Below are positions 5,917-13,276 of a stretch of 17,527 nt of DNA, piece after piece. Under the pieces are notes generated by a model that saw only the letters and a program-made list of their open reading frames with translations, made no database searches and had not been told where the DNA came from. Within the stretch, counting starts at the first letter, position 1. Every line of letters starts with the position of its first letter. Made by a program: the position numbers and the translations under genes. Location of the stretch: positions 1 to 17,527 of the forward strand of contig CAKTXP010000031.1 in the NCBI GenBank assembly GCA_934631055.1, read 5' to 3'. Source of the DNA: an uncultured Clostridia bacterium. GTDB taxonomy: Bacteria; Bacillota; Clostridia; Christensenellales; Aristaeellaceae.

Positions 5917-7088
5917 CGTTCCCCTTCGCAGTTCAGCTCCCAGCTCTGGACAGCGCCGCGCGCAAGCCGGTCGCCGTCCGCGCTGTGCAGGATGATGCGC
6001 GGCATGAGCCGGCTCAGGAACAGCGCGGGGCCTTCCGTCACGGAGTATGCGCCGATATTCTCAAACGCCAGCAGGTCGCCCTGCTCAAGTCCGGCGAACT
6101 CCGCTTTGCGAACCAGTACATCCGCCGTCGTGCAAAGGCTGCCGCATAGCGCCCACGGCGCAGGCTCTGCGCCTTCCCGCTCGGGAATATGCACGATGAT
6201 GGGCACGCGCATGCCCATGTTGCCGCCCAGATAGTTGACGTGATGAATGCCGCCGTCCACGATGGCGTAGGACGTGCCGCAGTTCGTTTTCGTATCGACC
6301 ACACGCGTCAGGTAGGTTCCGCATTCGGAAGCGAAGAAGCGTCCCATTTCGATGGTCAGCTCGCAGACCGCTGCCAGCGCTTCCAGATCCGGCGCAAGCT
6401 CACGCAGGGGCGCGAGGGTGTCGCTGTGATCCTCATGGTTGAAATAGGGAAAGTACAGCCCGGGACCATATTCGACGCGGACGGTTTCAAAGCCGTATTC
6501 CGCTTTCAGCCGCGATACAAGCTCGGCGAGCATCGTCAGCTCCTTGCGCTGACCATCGAGTTTCTTGCGCTGAGTGCCGGAGAAGTAGTGGACGCCCTCG
6601 ATGCGGATGCCCGGCGTGTCCGCCCGATGATTCAGCGCGGCAAAAAAGTCGCGTTCGTCCATGCCGAACTGAGAACCGGCTGTCAGCCGAAGCAGAACGG
6701 GGTAGATTCTGCCGCGTTTCTGCGCCGCTTCGTCGATGAGCCGGATGTGCAGGGGAGATTCGCAGGTGAACCGCGTTACGCCGCAGTCCATCGCCCGCTC
6801 GATGTCCTCACGCGTCTTGTTGACGCCGGAAAAGAGGATGGTCTCGGGCGCGACGCCCTGCTTCATGCAGATTTCCAGCTCGCCGGGGCTGCAAACTTCG
6901 AGCGTGCCGACGAGGCTGCGCATGGTCGGAATGAGGAACGGGTTTGCCTTGATCGAATAGCAGAGCGCGACGCTCGGCGCGAGCATCTCTCGCACGGCGC
7001 GCATGCGCTTTTCCAGCGCGGTTTCGTCAAAGACGAAGCACGGCGTGCCGAAACGCCCGGCAAGTGCGGCAAGCTGTTGATTATCCAT
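5913..7088 (-). CDS. PLP-dependent decarboxylase, DAP/ornithine-type (fold III, group IV)
   Basis: The 391-residue protein is a fold-type III PLP enzyme related to diaminopimelate decarboxylase. Visible motifs are YSIKANP (44-50, Lys47 for the PLP Schiff base), HYFSGTQ (167-173), the phosphate-binding region near YGPGLYFPYF (207-216), EMGRFFA (247-253, corresponding to the EPGR motif), CGSLCTTADVL (315-325, catalytic Cys) and ENIGAYSV (343-350). Its start codon overlaps the stop of the adenylation gene by 8 bases and has AAAGGAG 7 bases upstream, so the two are translationally coupled. BtrK (butirosin) and VinO (vicenistatin) are relatives that decarboxylate amino acids tethered to carrier proteins, and this context invites the same reading. 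A role as free DAP, lysine or ornithine decarboxylase remains possible. The gene ends inside repeat C. Confidence 0.9.
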   Translation of the reverse strand: MDNQQLAALAGRFGTPCFVFDETALEKRMRAVREMLAPSVALCYSIKANPFLIPTMRSLVGTLEVCSPGELEICMKQGVAPETILFSGVNKTREDIERAMDCGVTRFTCESPLHIRLIDEAAQKRGRIYPVLLRLTAGSQFGMDERDFFAALNHRADTPGIRIEGVHYFSGTQRKKLDGQRKELTMLAELVSRLKAEYGFETVRVEYGPGLYFPYFNHEDHSDTLAPLRELAPDLEALAAVCELTIEMGRFFASECGTYLTRVVDTKTNCGTSYAIVDGGIHHVNYLGGNMGMRVPIIVHIPEREGAEPAPWALCGSLCTTADVLVRKAEFAGLEQGDLLAFENIGAYSVTEGPALFLSRLMPRIILHSADGDRLARGAVQSWELNCEGER

Positions 7089-8625
7089 GGCGGCTCTCCT
7101 TTTTGGCGGCTTTCGCGGCGGCGTACTGCGCGAGCAGCGCGGCGCGGTCGATTTTGCCGTTTTTGTTCAGCGGCATGGCGTCCACCTGCATGAACAGGTT
7201 CGGAATCATATAGGCGGGCAGAAGTTCGCGGAGGGCGGCGACGATGTCGTTTTTCTCTGCCGAGCCGGTATAGAAGGCGAGAATCTTGCCCTTGTCTTCC
7301 AGATAGGCGCAGAGCGCACGGTCAACACCGGGAATCGCCGTCATCTGCACCTCGATTTCGCTCAGCTCGATGCGGTGTCCCATGTGCTTGATCTGGAAAT
7401 CCTTTCGGGAAACATACACCATTTCGCCGCGCTCATTGAGCTTCACAAGGTCGCCCGTGCGGTAAATCGGCTCGATGTAGGCGCGGTTGAGCGGGTTTTG
7501 GGTAAAACTGGCGGCGGTGCGTTCGGGGTCTTTGTAATAGCCCAGCGCGACGGAAGTTCCGCTGACGCAAAGCTCGCCGATTTCGCCCGGCGCGGCTTCC
7601 TCGCCGCCGTCCGGCTTGAGCAGCAGGATGCGCTCGTTGGCAAACGGCACGCCGATGGGCAGACTCTCGTTTTCCGCGAAATCCCGATCCACGACGTAAT
7701 AGGTGCAGTTGCAGGTGATCTCCGTCGGGCCGTAGAGGTTGACATACTGCGCATTCGGCAGATACTTTTGCAGTTTATGCAGATGCTTGATGGGCATCAC
7801 TTCGCCCGAAAAGAGGATGGCGCGGAGTTTGTCGGGCGTCTTGTAGGCGAGCGCGTTCATTGTCGTCAGGAAGCACAGCGCGCTGACTGCCCAAACCATG
7901 ACGGTCGTCTGTCGGTCGCAGAGGAAATCCATCAGCTTGGTCGGGTTGGTGAAATATGCCGTCGGAACGATTTCAACCGTCGCGCCGGTGAACAGTCCGC
8001 TGTAAATATCCTTGACCGAAACGTCAAAGTCGAAAGGCGCCTGATTGGCAAGCACGTCCTCCTCGCCGATGGAGAAGGTTTCCGTAAAGCAGGGGATGAA
8101 GTCGCAGACGTTGCGATGGCAGACGACGACGCCCTTGGGCGTGCCGGTCGAGCCGCTGGTAAAGTTGACATACAGCGGGTCGGCGTCGATCATGCCCGCG
8201 CGAATGGATGCAAGCGCGGACTCGTCAACGGCGGTCGTCTGCAAATCCTCGATGAGCAGGATGCGGGCGGGCGCTTCGAGCGCCTCCAGCTGGGCAAGAT
8301 GCGCCCTGTCCGTTACGACAATTGGCGTATCCAGCGTTTCCAGCATTGCGCGGACGCGTGCGGCGGGATGGCGCAGGTTGAGCAGCGAATAGGCACAGCC
8401 CGCGTACACCGCGCCCATAAAGCCGACGACGGTATCCACGCCCTTATCCATGTAAAAGCCGATGACGCTCCTCGGCGGCACATACGCGCATAGCGCGCTG
8501 GCGACGGCTTTCGCACGGGCAACGAGCGCGCCGAACGTCACGGACGCGTTTTCGTCCGCAAAGGCGGTCTTTTCCGGCAGACGCGCCGCCGTCGCTTCCA
8601 TATAGTCTAAGATCAGGGTTTTCAT
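7081..8625 (-). CDS. Amino acid adenylation enzyme (DltA-like carrier protein ligase)
   Basis: The 514-residue stand-alone adenylation enzyme is close to DltA in length (about 505). Core motifs are FTSGSTGTPKGVV (155-167, A3), FDFDVSVKD (198-206, A4, with Asp201 placed to bind the amino group), NLYGPTE (296-302, A5), YRTGDLV (388-394, A7) and NKNGKID (487-493, A10, catalytic Lys491). It would activate an amino acid with ATP and load it on the carrier protein. DltA proteins, as I recall, read FCGEVLP where this one reads FSGEVMP (272-278). That Cys is tied to D-alanine selectivity, so the substrate may not be D-alanine. The start at 8625 has AGAGGAT 6 bases upstream. The in-frame extension to 8967 runs antisense-like into the SGNH gene and is rejected. 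A dedicated promoter lies just upstream. Confidence 0.93.
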   Translation of the reverse strand: MKTLILDYMEATAARLPEKTAFADENASVTFGALVARAKAVASALCAYVPPRSVIGFYMDKGVDTVVGFMGAVYAGCAYSLLNLRHPAARVRAMLETLDTPIVVTDRAHLAQLEALEAPARILLIEDLQTTAVDESALASIRAGMIDADPLYVNFTSGSTGTPKGVVVCHRNVCDFIPCFTETFSIGEEDVLANQAPFDFDVSVKDIYSGLFTGATVEIVPTAYFTNPTKLMDFLCDRQTTVMVWAVSALCFLTTMNALAYKTPDKLRAILFSGEVMPIKHLHKLQKYLPNAQYVNLYGPTEITCNCTYYVVDRDFAENESLPIGVPFANERILLLKPDGGEEAAPGEIGELCVSGTSVALGYYKDPERTAASFTQNPLNRAYIEPIYRTGDLVKLNERGEMVYVSRKDFQIKHMGHRIELSEIEVQMTAIPGVDRALCAYLEDKGKILAFYTGSAEKNDIVAALRELLPAYMIPNLFMQVDAMPLNKNGKIDRAALLAQYAAAKAAKKESRHG

Positions 8626-8700
8626 GATGTTATCCTCTTGCTGTCCTTCATACAAAACAAACGGAACGCACGATAAGCGCGTCCCGCTTTGCGTTATTCT

Positions 8701-8729
8701 ATTATACCCGATTGCCGCGCATTGTTCAA
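8701..8729 (-). promoter_or_regulatory. Sigma-A promoter of the adenylation enzyme-decarboxylase pair
   Basis: TTGAAC (8729-8724) and TATAAT (8706-8701) are 17 bases apart on the minus strand. The -35 box overlaps the TGA stop of the upstream SGNH gene (8728-8726). Just downstream, in the leader, AACGCA (8695-8690) pairs with TGCGTT (8670-8665) around an inner AAGCG/CGCTT stem (8689-8685 with 8679-8675), followed by a T-rich CCGTTTGTTTTG. That structure could slow read-through from the SGNH operon or act in the leader, but it is weak evidence. Confidence 0.78.
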
Positions 8730-10048
8730 GAGCCGGACAGCTTCGGCGAACGCTCGGAAACGAGATACCAGACCGGCTCCGTTTCTTCCTGTCCCTGCGG
8801 GACGGCGTAGACTTTGAGCGTCGCGCCCTCCGGAACGGATTCGGCGGGGAAAACGCCGTCTTTGCTGTAATCACGCAGGAGCGTTTCGCTTCCGTCCGCA
8901 TAAACGGCGGCGAACCGATACAGCGGCGTGACGAGTGTGCCGCGGTTGCAGTCCGCAATCCACTCATTTTCGCCGACGCTCAGCCAGACATTGGTGATGC
9001 GGTCGATGGACGCCAGATAGTCCGCGCTGTTTTCATAGAACCAGCCGCTGACGTCCTCACCGGCAGCATAGGCGTTGAAGAAGCGCGAAAACGCTTCGCT
9101 GAAAAGATCCGCGCCGTCGCCGTTCATGTGATAAAGGTCGTAATAGTAGCCGTCAAGGTTCTCCATGAACTCGGCTTTGGCATACTGGAAGTTGAAGCAG
9201 GGAATGCCGTTTTCCCGACAGAACTTCATCAGGCTCTCGCCATAGGGCAGGAAGCCCGGCTCAGCCAGCGCGTGCGCTGTCAGATTCGGGAAGAGCATGA
9301 CGATGAGCTTACTCCCCTTCTGTTCGCAGAGCGCCTTGTAGCGCGTCAGGAGCGATTTGGACGCATCAAAAATCTCGTAGGAATAGCCGAGATCCTCCTC
9401 GCGGAGAACGGTTTCGCGGATGAGCGTTTCGGCGCTCTCGCCGCTCGTATGGCGCAGGAAGCCGCTGCCCGCGTAGGCGACCGTGCCATCCATCGTCGGG
9501 AGCAGACGCGCGTATTCCTTCTGCGCGTTCAGGTGCAGCCCGACGGTCTTGCGGATGTCGGCAAGGGACTCGACGCCGAATTCGCGGAACATCAGCAGCC
9601 GGTCGAGATATTTGCCGTCCTCGCGGCTGACGTCCATGTAGTAATCGAATTGATTGCCCAGCTCGCTCAGAAAGGGCATCAGCTTATATTGCGCGTTTGG
9701 GTCTTCTTTGGCAGTATCAAAATTGTAAGGCTCCAGAACCAGCACGGTGTATTCTGGATCATTCGTCCGGTAAAGCTCGCGGGTCAGCGCCAGCTCGCCC
9801 TGAAGCGAAAGCCCGGGGACAGCAGCGGAGAACGCCTGCTTTCCGGTCTGTTCGCTGATGAGTTCGGCGTTGAAGTGGTCGCGGACGATGGAAGAGCCGA
9901 CGACCGCCAGCTCGATATCGCTGCGGGACTTCATCTCCGAAAGCGTCAGCGCGACGAACGTATCCGTCTGGATGAGAAACTTATCCGCGACGACAGAGAT
10001 CCAGACCAGACCGAGCAGAAAGACCGCCAGCCGTATGAAATGTTTCAC
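8726..10048 (-). CDS. Membrane-anchored SGNH-type protein, DltD-like (paralogue 1)
   Basis: The 440-residue protein has an N-terminal hydrophobic helix (about 4-21) and then an extracytoplasmic SGNH-like domain. VVGSSIVRDHF (49-59) supplies the nucleophile Ser block, and DLYHMNGDGAD (304-314) supplies the C-terminal Asp/His pair. GSS and D-x-x-H blocks of this type occur in DltD and in AlgJ/AlgX-like proteins that work with MBOAT acyltransferases. The start is a GTG at 10048 with AGGAGG 9 bases upstream. The frame extends to 10189 but overlaps the upstream gene, and no alternative start has such a site. The binding site overlaps the stop of paralogue 2, 13 bases away. It is clearly homologous to the next protein along its whole length. 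It probably acts outside the membrane on the acyl transfer step. Confidence 0.85.
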   Translation of the reverse strand: MKHFIRLAVFLLGLVWISVVADKFLIQTDTFVALTLSEMKSRSDIELAVVGSSIVRDHFNAELISEQTGKQAFSAAVPGLSLQGELALTRELYRTNDPEYTVLVLEPYNFDTAKEDPNAQYKLMPFLSELGNQFDYYMDVSREDGKYLDRLLMFREFGVESLADIRKTVGLHLNAQKEYARLLPTMDGTVAYAGSGFLRHTSGESAETLIRETVLREEDLGYSYEIFDASKSLLTRYKALCEQKGSKLIVMLFPNLTAHALAEPGFLPYGESLMKFCRENGIPCFNFQYAKAEFMENLDGYYYDLYHMNGDGADLFSEAFSRFFNAYAAGEDVSGWFYENSADYLASIDRITNVWLSVGENEWIADCNRGTLVTPLYRFAAVYADGSETLLRDYSKDGVFPAESVPEGATLKVYAVPQGQEETEPVWYLVSERSPKLSGS

Positions 10049-10061
10049 GAAAGCATGCCTC

Positions 10062-11465
10062 CTAAACTTGCAGGCAGGGTTCTTCGTCCTTGCCGGGGCG
10101 GAAATCGAAGTACACGTCCCGATCCTGCTCGCCGCCCTGCGGGCGGGCGTAGACGCGCAGGCATTTGCCCTGCATCGCGCTCGGCTCACAGATGTAAACG
10201 CCTTCCGTCTGCCAGTCGGTCAGCTCGGTTTCCACGCCGGTAGCCTCATCCAGCAGCGCGAAGCGGTATTCCGGCGTGACGGATGTGCCGTGGTTGCAGT
10301 TGGCGAGGTAAACGTCTTTGCCGTCGGCGGCAGCGGAGACCACCGCTTCATCCTGTTCCCATGCCCTGTTCCATTCGCCGGGGACGTAGGTCGATATCCA
10401 GCAGTTGGTGATGTAGGAAATCGAGGCGAGATACTCCGCGTTGTCCTTGTAGAACCAGCCGCTCGTGTCCTCGCCCGCGAGATAGGCGTTGAAGAATTTG
10501 GAGAAGCTGGCGCTGAAGATATCCGCGCCGGAACCGACCATGTGATACAGGTCGAAATAATAGCTGTCCGTCTTGCGGGGATACAGCTCAGGCTTGGCGA
10601 GGGAGAAATTGACGCACTCGATGCCGTTCTCCGCGCAGAACCTCATCAGGCTGGCATTGTAATCCAGAAAGCCCGGAATGGCGAGATTATGCGCCGTCAT
10701 ATTCGGGTAGATAAAGACCATGAGTTTCGAGCCGTTTTGCTCGACGAGATCGCGGTATTCCAGCAGCATCTCTTTGGAATGGGGAAACAATTCATATTCG
10801 TAGCCCGTGTATTCGCGGATGATCTGCTGGCGAACGACCTTGTCGGCGCGGTCCTTGGTATTATAGCGGACGAAGCCGCTGCCCGCGTAGGTCATGCGCT
10901 TGTCGAGCGTGTGCTTCATGGATTCGTAAGTCTGCCACGGGAAGAAGTGCAGCCCGACCGTCTTGGCGAAGTCGCGGAACGATTCGACGCCGAAGTCGCG
11001 GAACATGAACAGCCGGTCGAAATACCAGCCGTCCTCGCGGCACAGGCGCAGGTAATACTTGATCTGCTCGATGGGGGAGGAAAGATAGGGCATCAGCTCA
11101 TACTGCGCTTCGATGCCTTCGCGCACGGTGTTGAACGTGAACGGCTCGACGACGAGGATCGTCCATTCCGGGCTGTTTTTCCGATAAAGCTCCTTGGTGA
11201 CGGCGAGATCGGCTTGCAGCGCCGCGCAGGGGATGCCGACGGAAAAGCAGGTGAAGCCGGTCTGCTCGGAAATCATTTCGGCGTTGAAGTGATCACGCAC
11301 GATGGAAGAGCCGACGAAAGCGACCTGAATGTCATCGCGTTCCTGAAGCTCCGCCAGCGTCAGGCGGGCATAGGTATCGGTTTTGATGAGAAACGTGTTG
11401 GCGAAGATGACCAGCCAGACAAAGCCCAGCAGAAAGACGCACAGGCGGATAATTCTCTTTTTCAA
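10062..11465 (-). CDS. Membrane-anchored SGNH-type protein, DltD-like (paralogue 2)
   Basis: The 467-residue protein has one N-terminal membrane helix (about 5-24), then FVGSSIVRDHF (50-60) with the nucleophile block and DLYHMVGSGAD (305-315) with the Asp/His block. It shares long stretches with paralogue 1, such as GSSIVRDHFNAE and DLYHM, plus a C-terminal region ending in a small beta-rich segment (about 385-455). Paralogue 2 is 27 residues longer, with an insertion around 362-384 (GEWNRAWEQDEAVVSAAADG). The start is a TTG at 11465 with GAGGAGG 7 bases upstream and no ATG nearby, so the start looks sound. It lies 15 bases after the MBOAT gene, the usual neighbour of such proteins. Catalysis is inferred, not proven. 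Confidence 0.86.
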   Translation of the reverse strand: MKKRIIRLCVFLLGFVWLVIFANTFLIKTDTYARLTLAELQERDDIQVAFVGSSIVRDHFNAEMISEQTGFTCFSVGIPCAALQADLAVTKELYRKNSPEWTILVVEPFTFNTVREGIEAQYELMPYLSSPIEQIKYYLRLCREDGWYFDRLFMFRDFGVESFRDFAKTVGLHFFPWQTYESMKHTLDKRMTYAGSGFVRYNTKDRADKVVRQQIIREYTGYEYELFPHSKEMLLEYRDLVEQNGSKLMVFIYPNMTAHNLAIPGFLDYNASLMRFCAENGIECVNFSLAKPELYPRKTDSYYFDLYHMVGSGADIFSASFSKFFNAYLAGEDTSGWFYKDNAEYLASISYITNCWISTYVPGEWNRAWEQDEAVVSAAADGKDVYLANCNHGTSVTPEYRFALLDEATGVETELTDWQTEGVYICEPSAMQGKCLRVYARPQGGEQDRDVYFDFRPGKDEEPCLQV

Positions 11466-11480
11466 AACGCCGCCTCCTCA

Positions 11481-13055
11481 TCAAAATACCGCGTACATGA
11501 AACCCGCATCCGCGACATTGGAACCGCCGAACGTCGCCAGAACGAAGAGCATGAACGCATAGAGGATGACCCAGCGCAGGGCGAGCGGCATGGAGAACAG
11601 CCCGTCCCGAATCTTGACGCCGCGCTCCTGAAGCAGGGAGACCGCGAAGAGAATCAGCGTTGCGATGAGCAGGACGCGGTAATCCTTGGCGGCAAGACCG
11701 AGGGAGCCCAGCGTGCCGTCAAAGAGCTGCCAGCTGTCAAAGGAGAAGAGCGTCTTATGCAGCATTGCGAACGCGTCCGACGCGCGCACACAGCGGTCAA
11801 AATACCAGCCGATGTTGACCACCAGGAACGTCCGCAGAATGCGGAACACATGGAAGCCTTTGGAGGCGGTCAGACGCGGCAGGCGCTCGTTCATCTTTTT
11901 GTAAGCCGGTTCAACCAGCGAGGTGAAGGCGAGGATCAAGCCGTTGTAAAGACCCCAAAGCACATAGTTCATCTGCGCGCCGTGCCAGATGCCGACCAGC
12001 AGGAACACCAGCACATTGCCCAGCGCGGCGGGAAGCGCCCGGGCGATCTGCGGATTGACGCGCGTCTTGAGCGCCTTGCTCATGCGCGCCATCGGCTTGG
12101 TCAGCGCGAAGGGATAGAATACATAGTCGCGCATCCACGCGCCAAGGCTGATATGCCAGCGGCGCCAGAAGTCGCCCAGCGATACGGAGAAGTACGGACG
12201 CTTGAAGTTCGGCGCAAGCTCGATGCCGAAAAGCTGAGCGATGCCGGTCACTAAATCGATGCCGCCCGAGAAGTCCGCGTATTGCTGGAGGGAGTAGAAC
12301 AGTACGCCCACGACGATGACCGCGCCGCCATATTGGCTCTGGTTGCCGAAGACCTGTTCGACCAGCGGAAGCGCACGGTCGGCGATGACCTTCTTTTTGA
12401 AGAAGCCCCAGAGCATCAGCAGCGCGCCGCGCTCAATGTTCCCGAGGTCAAAGCGATGCGGTTCGTAAAGCTGATGAGCAAGCTGATCGAACCGCGCAAT
12501 CGGTCCCTGAATCAGCTGAGGGAAGAAGGACACGAACAGCGCAAAGCGCGCCGGATTCTTTTCCGGGGCATATTTGCCGTTGTATACGTCGATGAGGTAG
12601 CCCATCGACTGGAACGTGTAGAAACTGATGCCCAGCGGCAGAAGCAGGTTAAGCGCCGGAGCGGTTTTACCCGCCAGCGACGCGCCCCAGGAGAGCAGCG
12701 GACTCATGTATTTGAGAACCGCAAGGATGCCGAAGTTGAGCAGCAGCACGGCGAAGAACAGCACGCGCTGACGCGACCGCGTCTTTGCCTTGTGCGCCTT
12801 TTTCTGGGTGGCATCCAGTTCGGTTTTATGCTCACGCAGATAAGCCTTGCTCTGTTCGCCAATTTTGCCGATGAGCAGCGCGCCCGCCCATGTGCTCAGC
12901 GTGGTCGTCAGAATATAGGGCAGCGCAGACAGCCCGCAGTAGGCGTAATAGCCATAGCTGACCAGCAGCAGCAGAATCCACCGCAGGCGCAGCGGGCAGA
13001 CGTAATACAGCGCCGCGCACAGAAAGGCGAACGCGATCAGTGTGAAAAGCGACAT
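11481..13055 (-). CDS. MBOAT-family membrane acyltransferase (DltB/AlgI-like)
   Basis: The 524-residue polytopic protein begins with hydrophobic helices (about 3-20, 24-40, 45-63) and carries the MBOAT family blocks: YTFQSMGYLIDVY (146-158), LIQGPIARFD (181-190), DFSGGIDLVTGIAQLFGI (261-278), FWRRWHISLGAWMRDYVFYP (296-315) and GIWHGAQMNYVLWG (355-368). His358 is the conserved catalytic histidine, and His301 is in the second conserved position. It would move an acyl or aminoacyl group across the membrane onto a surface polymer, with the SGNH proteins as partners. The start at 13055 has AGAGGA about 9 bases upstream. The extension to 13580 opposes the regulator's coding frame and is rejected. 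It is first in the operon and follows a near-consensus promoter. Polysaccharide O-acetylation is the main alternative to aminoacylation. Confidence 0.94.
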   Translation of the reverse strand: MSLFTLIAFAFLCAALYYVCPLRLRWILLLLVSYGYYAYCGLSALPYILTTTLSTWAGALLIGKIGEQSKAYLREHKTELDATQKKAHKAKTRSRQRVLFFAVLLLNFGILAVLKYMSPLLSWGASLAGKTAPALNLLLPLGISFYTFQSMGYLIDVYNGKYAPEKNPARFALFVSFFPQLIQGPIARFDQLAHQLYEPHRFDLGNIERGALLMLWGFFKKKVIADRALPLVEQVFGNQSQYGGAVIVVGVLFYSLQQYADFSGGIDLVTGIAQLFGIELAPNFKRPYFSVSLGDFWRRWHISLGAWMRDYVFYPFALTKPMARMSKALKTRVNPQIARALPAALGNVLVFLLVGIWHGAQMNYVLWGLYNGLILAFTSLVEPAYKKMNERLPRLTASKGFHVFRILRTFLVVNIGWYFDRCVRASDAFAMLHKTLFSFDSWQLFDGTLGSLGLAAKDYRVLLIATLILFAVSLLQERGVKIRDGLFSMPLALRWVILYAFMLFVLATFGGSNVADAGFMYAVF

Positions 13056-13102
13056 GCGTAAATTCCTCTTTCTCTTTCCTGTCAACAGGTTTCGGTAAAG
13101 CA

Positions 13103-13118
13103 AATCAATCCAATTTAT
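13103..13118 (-). promoter_or_regulatory. Operator candidate at the MBOAT promoter
   Basis: ATAAATTGGATTGATT (13118-13103) lies 1 base past the -10 box and spans the expected start site. It matches the site at 14354-14339 in the regulator's own promoter at 13 of 16 positions, with ATAAAT and TTGATT identical at the same spacing. Confidence 0.4.
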
Positions 13119-13119
13119 A

Positions 13120-13148
13120 ACTATATCATGCGTATCTGGACGTGTCAA
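13120..13148 (-). promoter_or_regulatory. Sigma-A promoter of the MBOAT-SGNH-SGNH operon
   Basis: TTGACA (13148-13143), the exact consensus, and TATAGT (13125-13120) have 17 bases between them. The start site would be near 13113, leaving a leader of about 58 bases. It is one of the strongest promoters in the window. Confidence 0.85.
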
Positions 13149-13175
13149 GAAAACGGGGAAAAAGAGAAAAGAAAA

Positions 13176-13261
13176 AGCTGAATAACAGCCATCCGCGTCC
13201 CTTTGAGCGGCTTCCCCTTGAGAAAGCTGCTCCGAAGAGACTGAGAGGGCTGAATACAGCT
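13176..13261 (-). terminator. Palindromic repeat of the AGCCCTCTCAG family, probable terminator of the regulator gene
   Basis: Read on the minus strand, the element opens with AGCTG (13261-13257) and closes with CAGCT (13180-13176). Inside are CAGCC/GGCTG arms and a central near-perfect stem (13232-13222 with 13215-13205, some wobble pairs). It is followed by CTTTTTCTTTTC. It lies 15 bases after the regulator's stop codon and just upstream of the MBOAT promoter, so it would separate the two units. AGCCCTCTCAG is shared with the element at 14461-14524. Confidence 0.55.
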
Positions 13262-13276
13262 TTTGATTTGAATTTA

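Noticed and set aside
8626..8967. N-terminal extension of the adenylation enzyme
   Set aside because: It would run back through the promoter and the SGNH coding region as a basic, low-complexity peptide. The ATG at 8625 has a good binding site and gives DltA-like length.
9858..12254. Plus-strand open frame of 798 codons, the longest in the window
   Set aside because: It is opposite both SGNH genes and part of the MBOAT gene. No start signal, no domain, and repeated internal patterns only mirror the paralogous SGNH genes.
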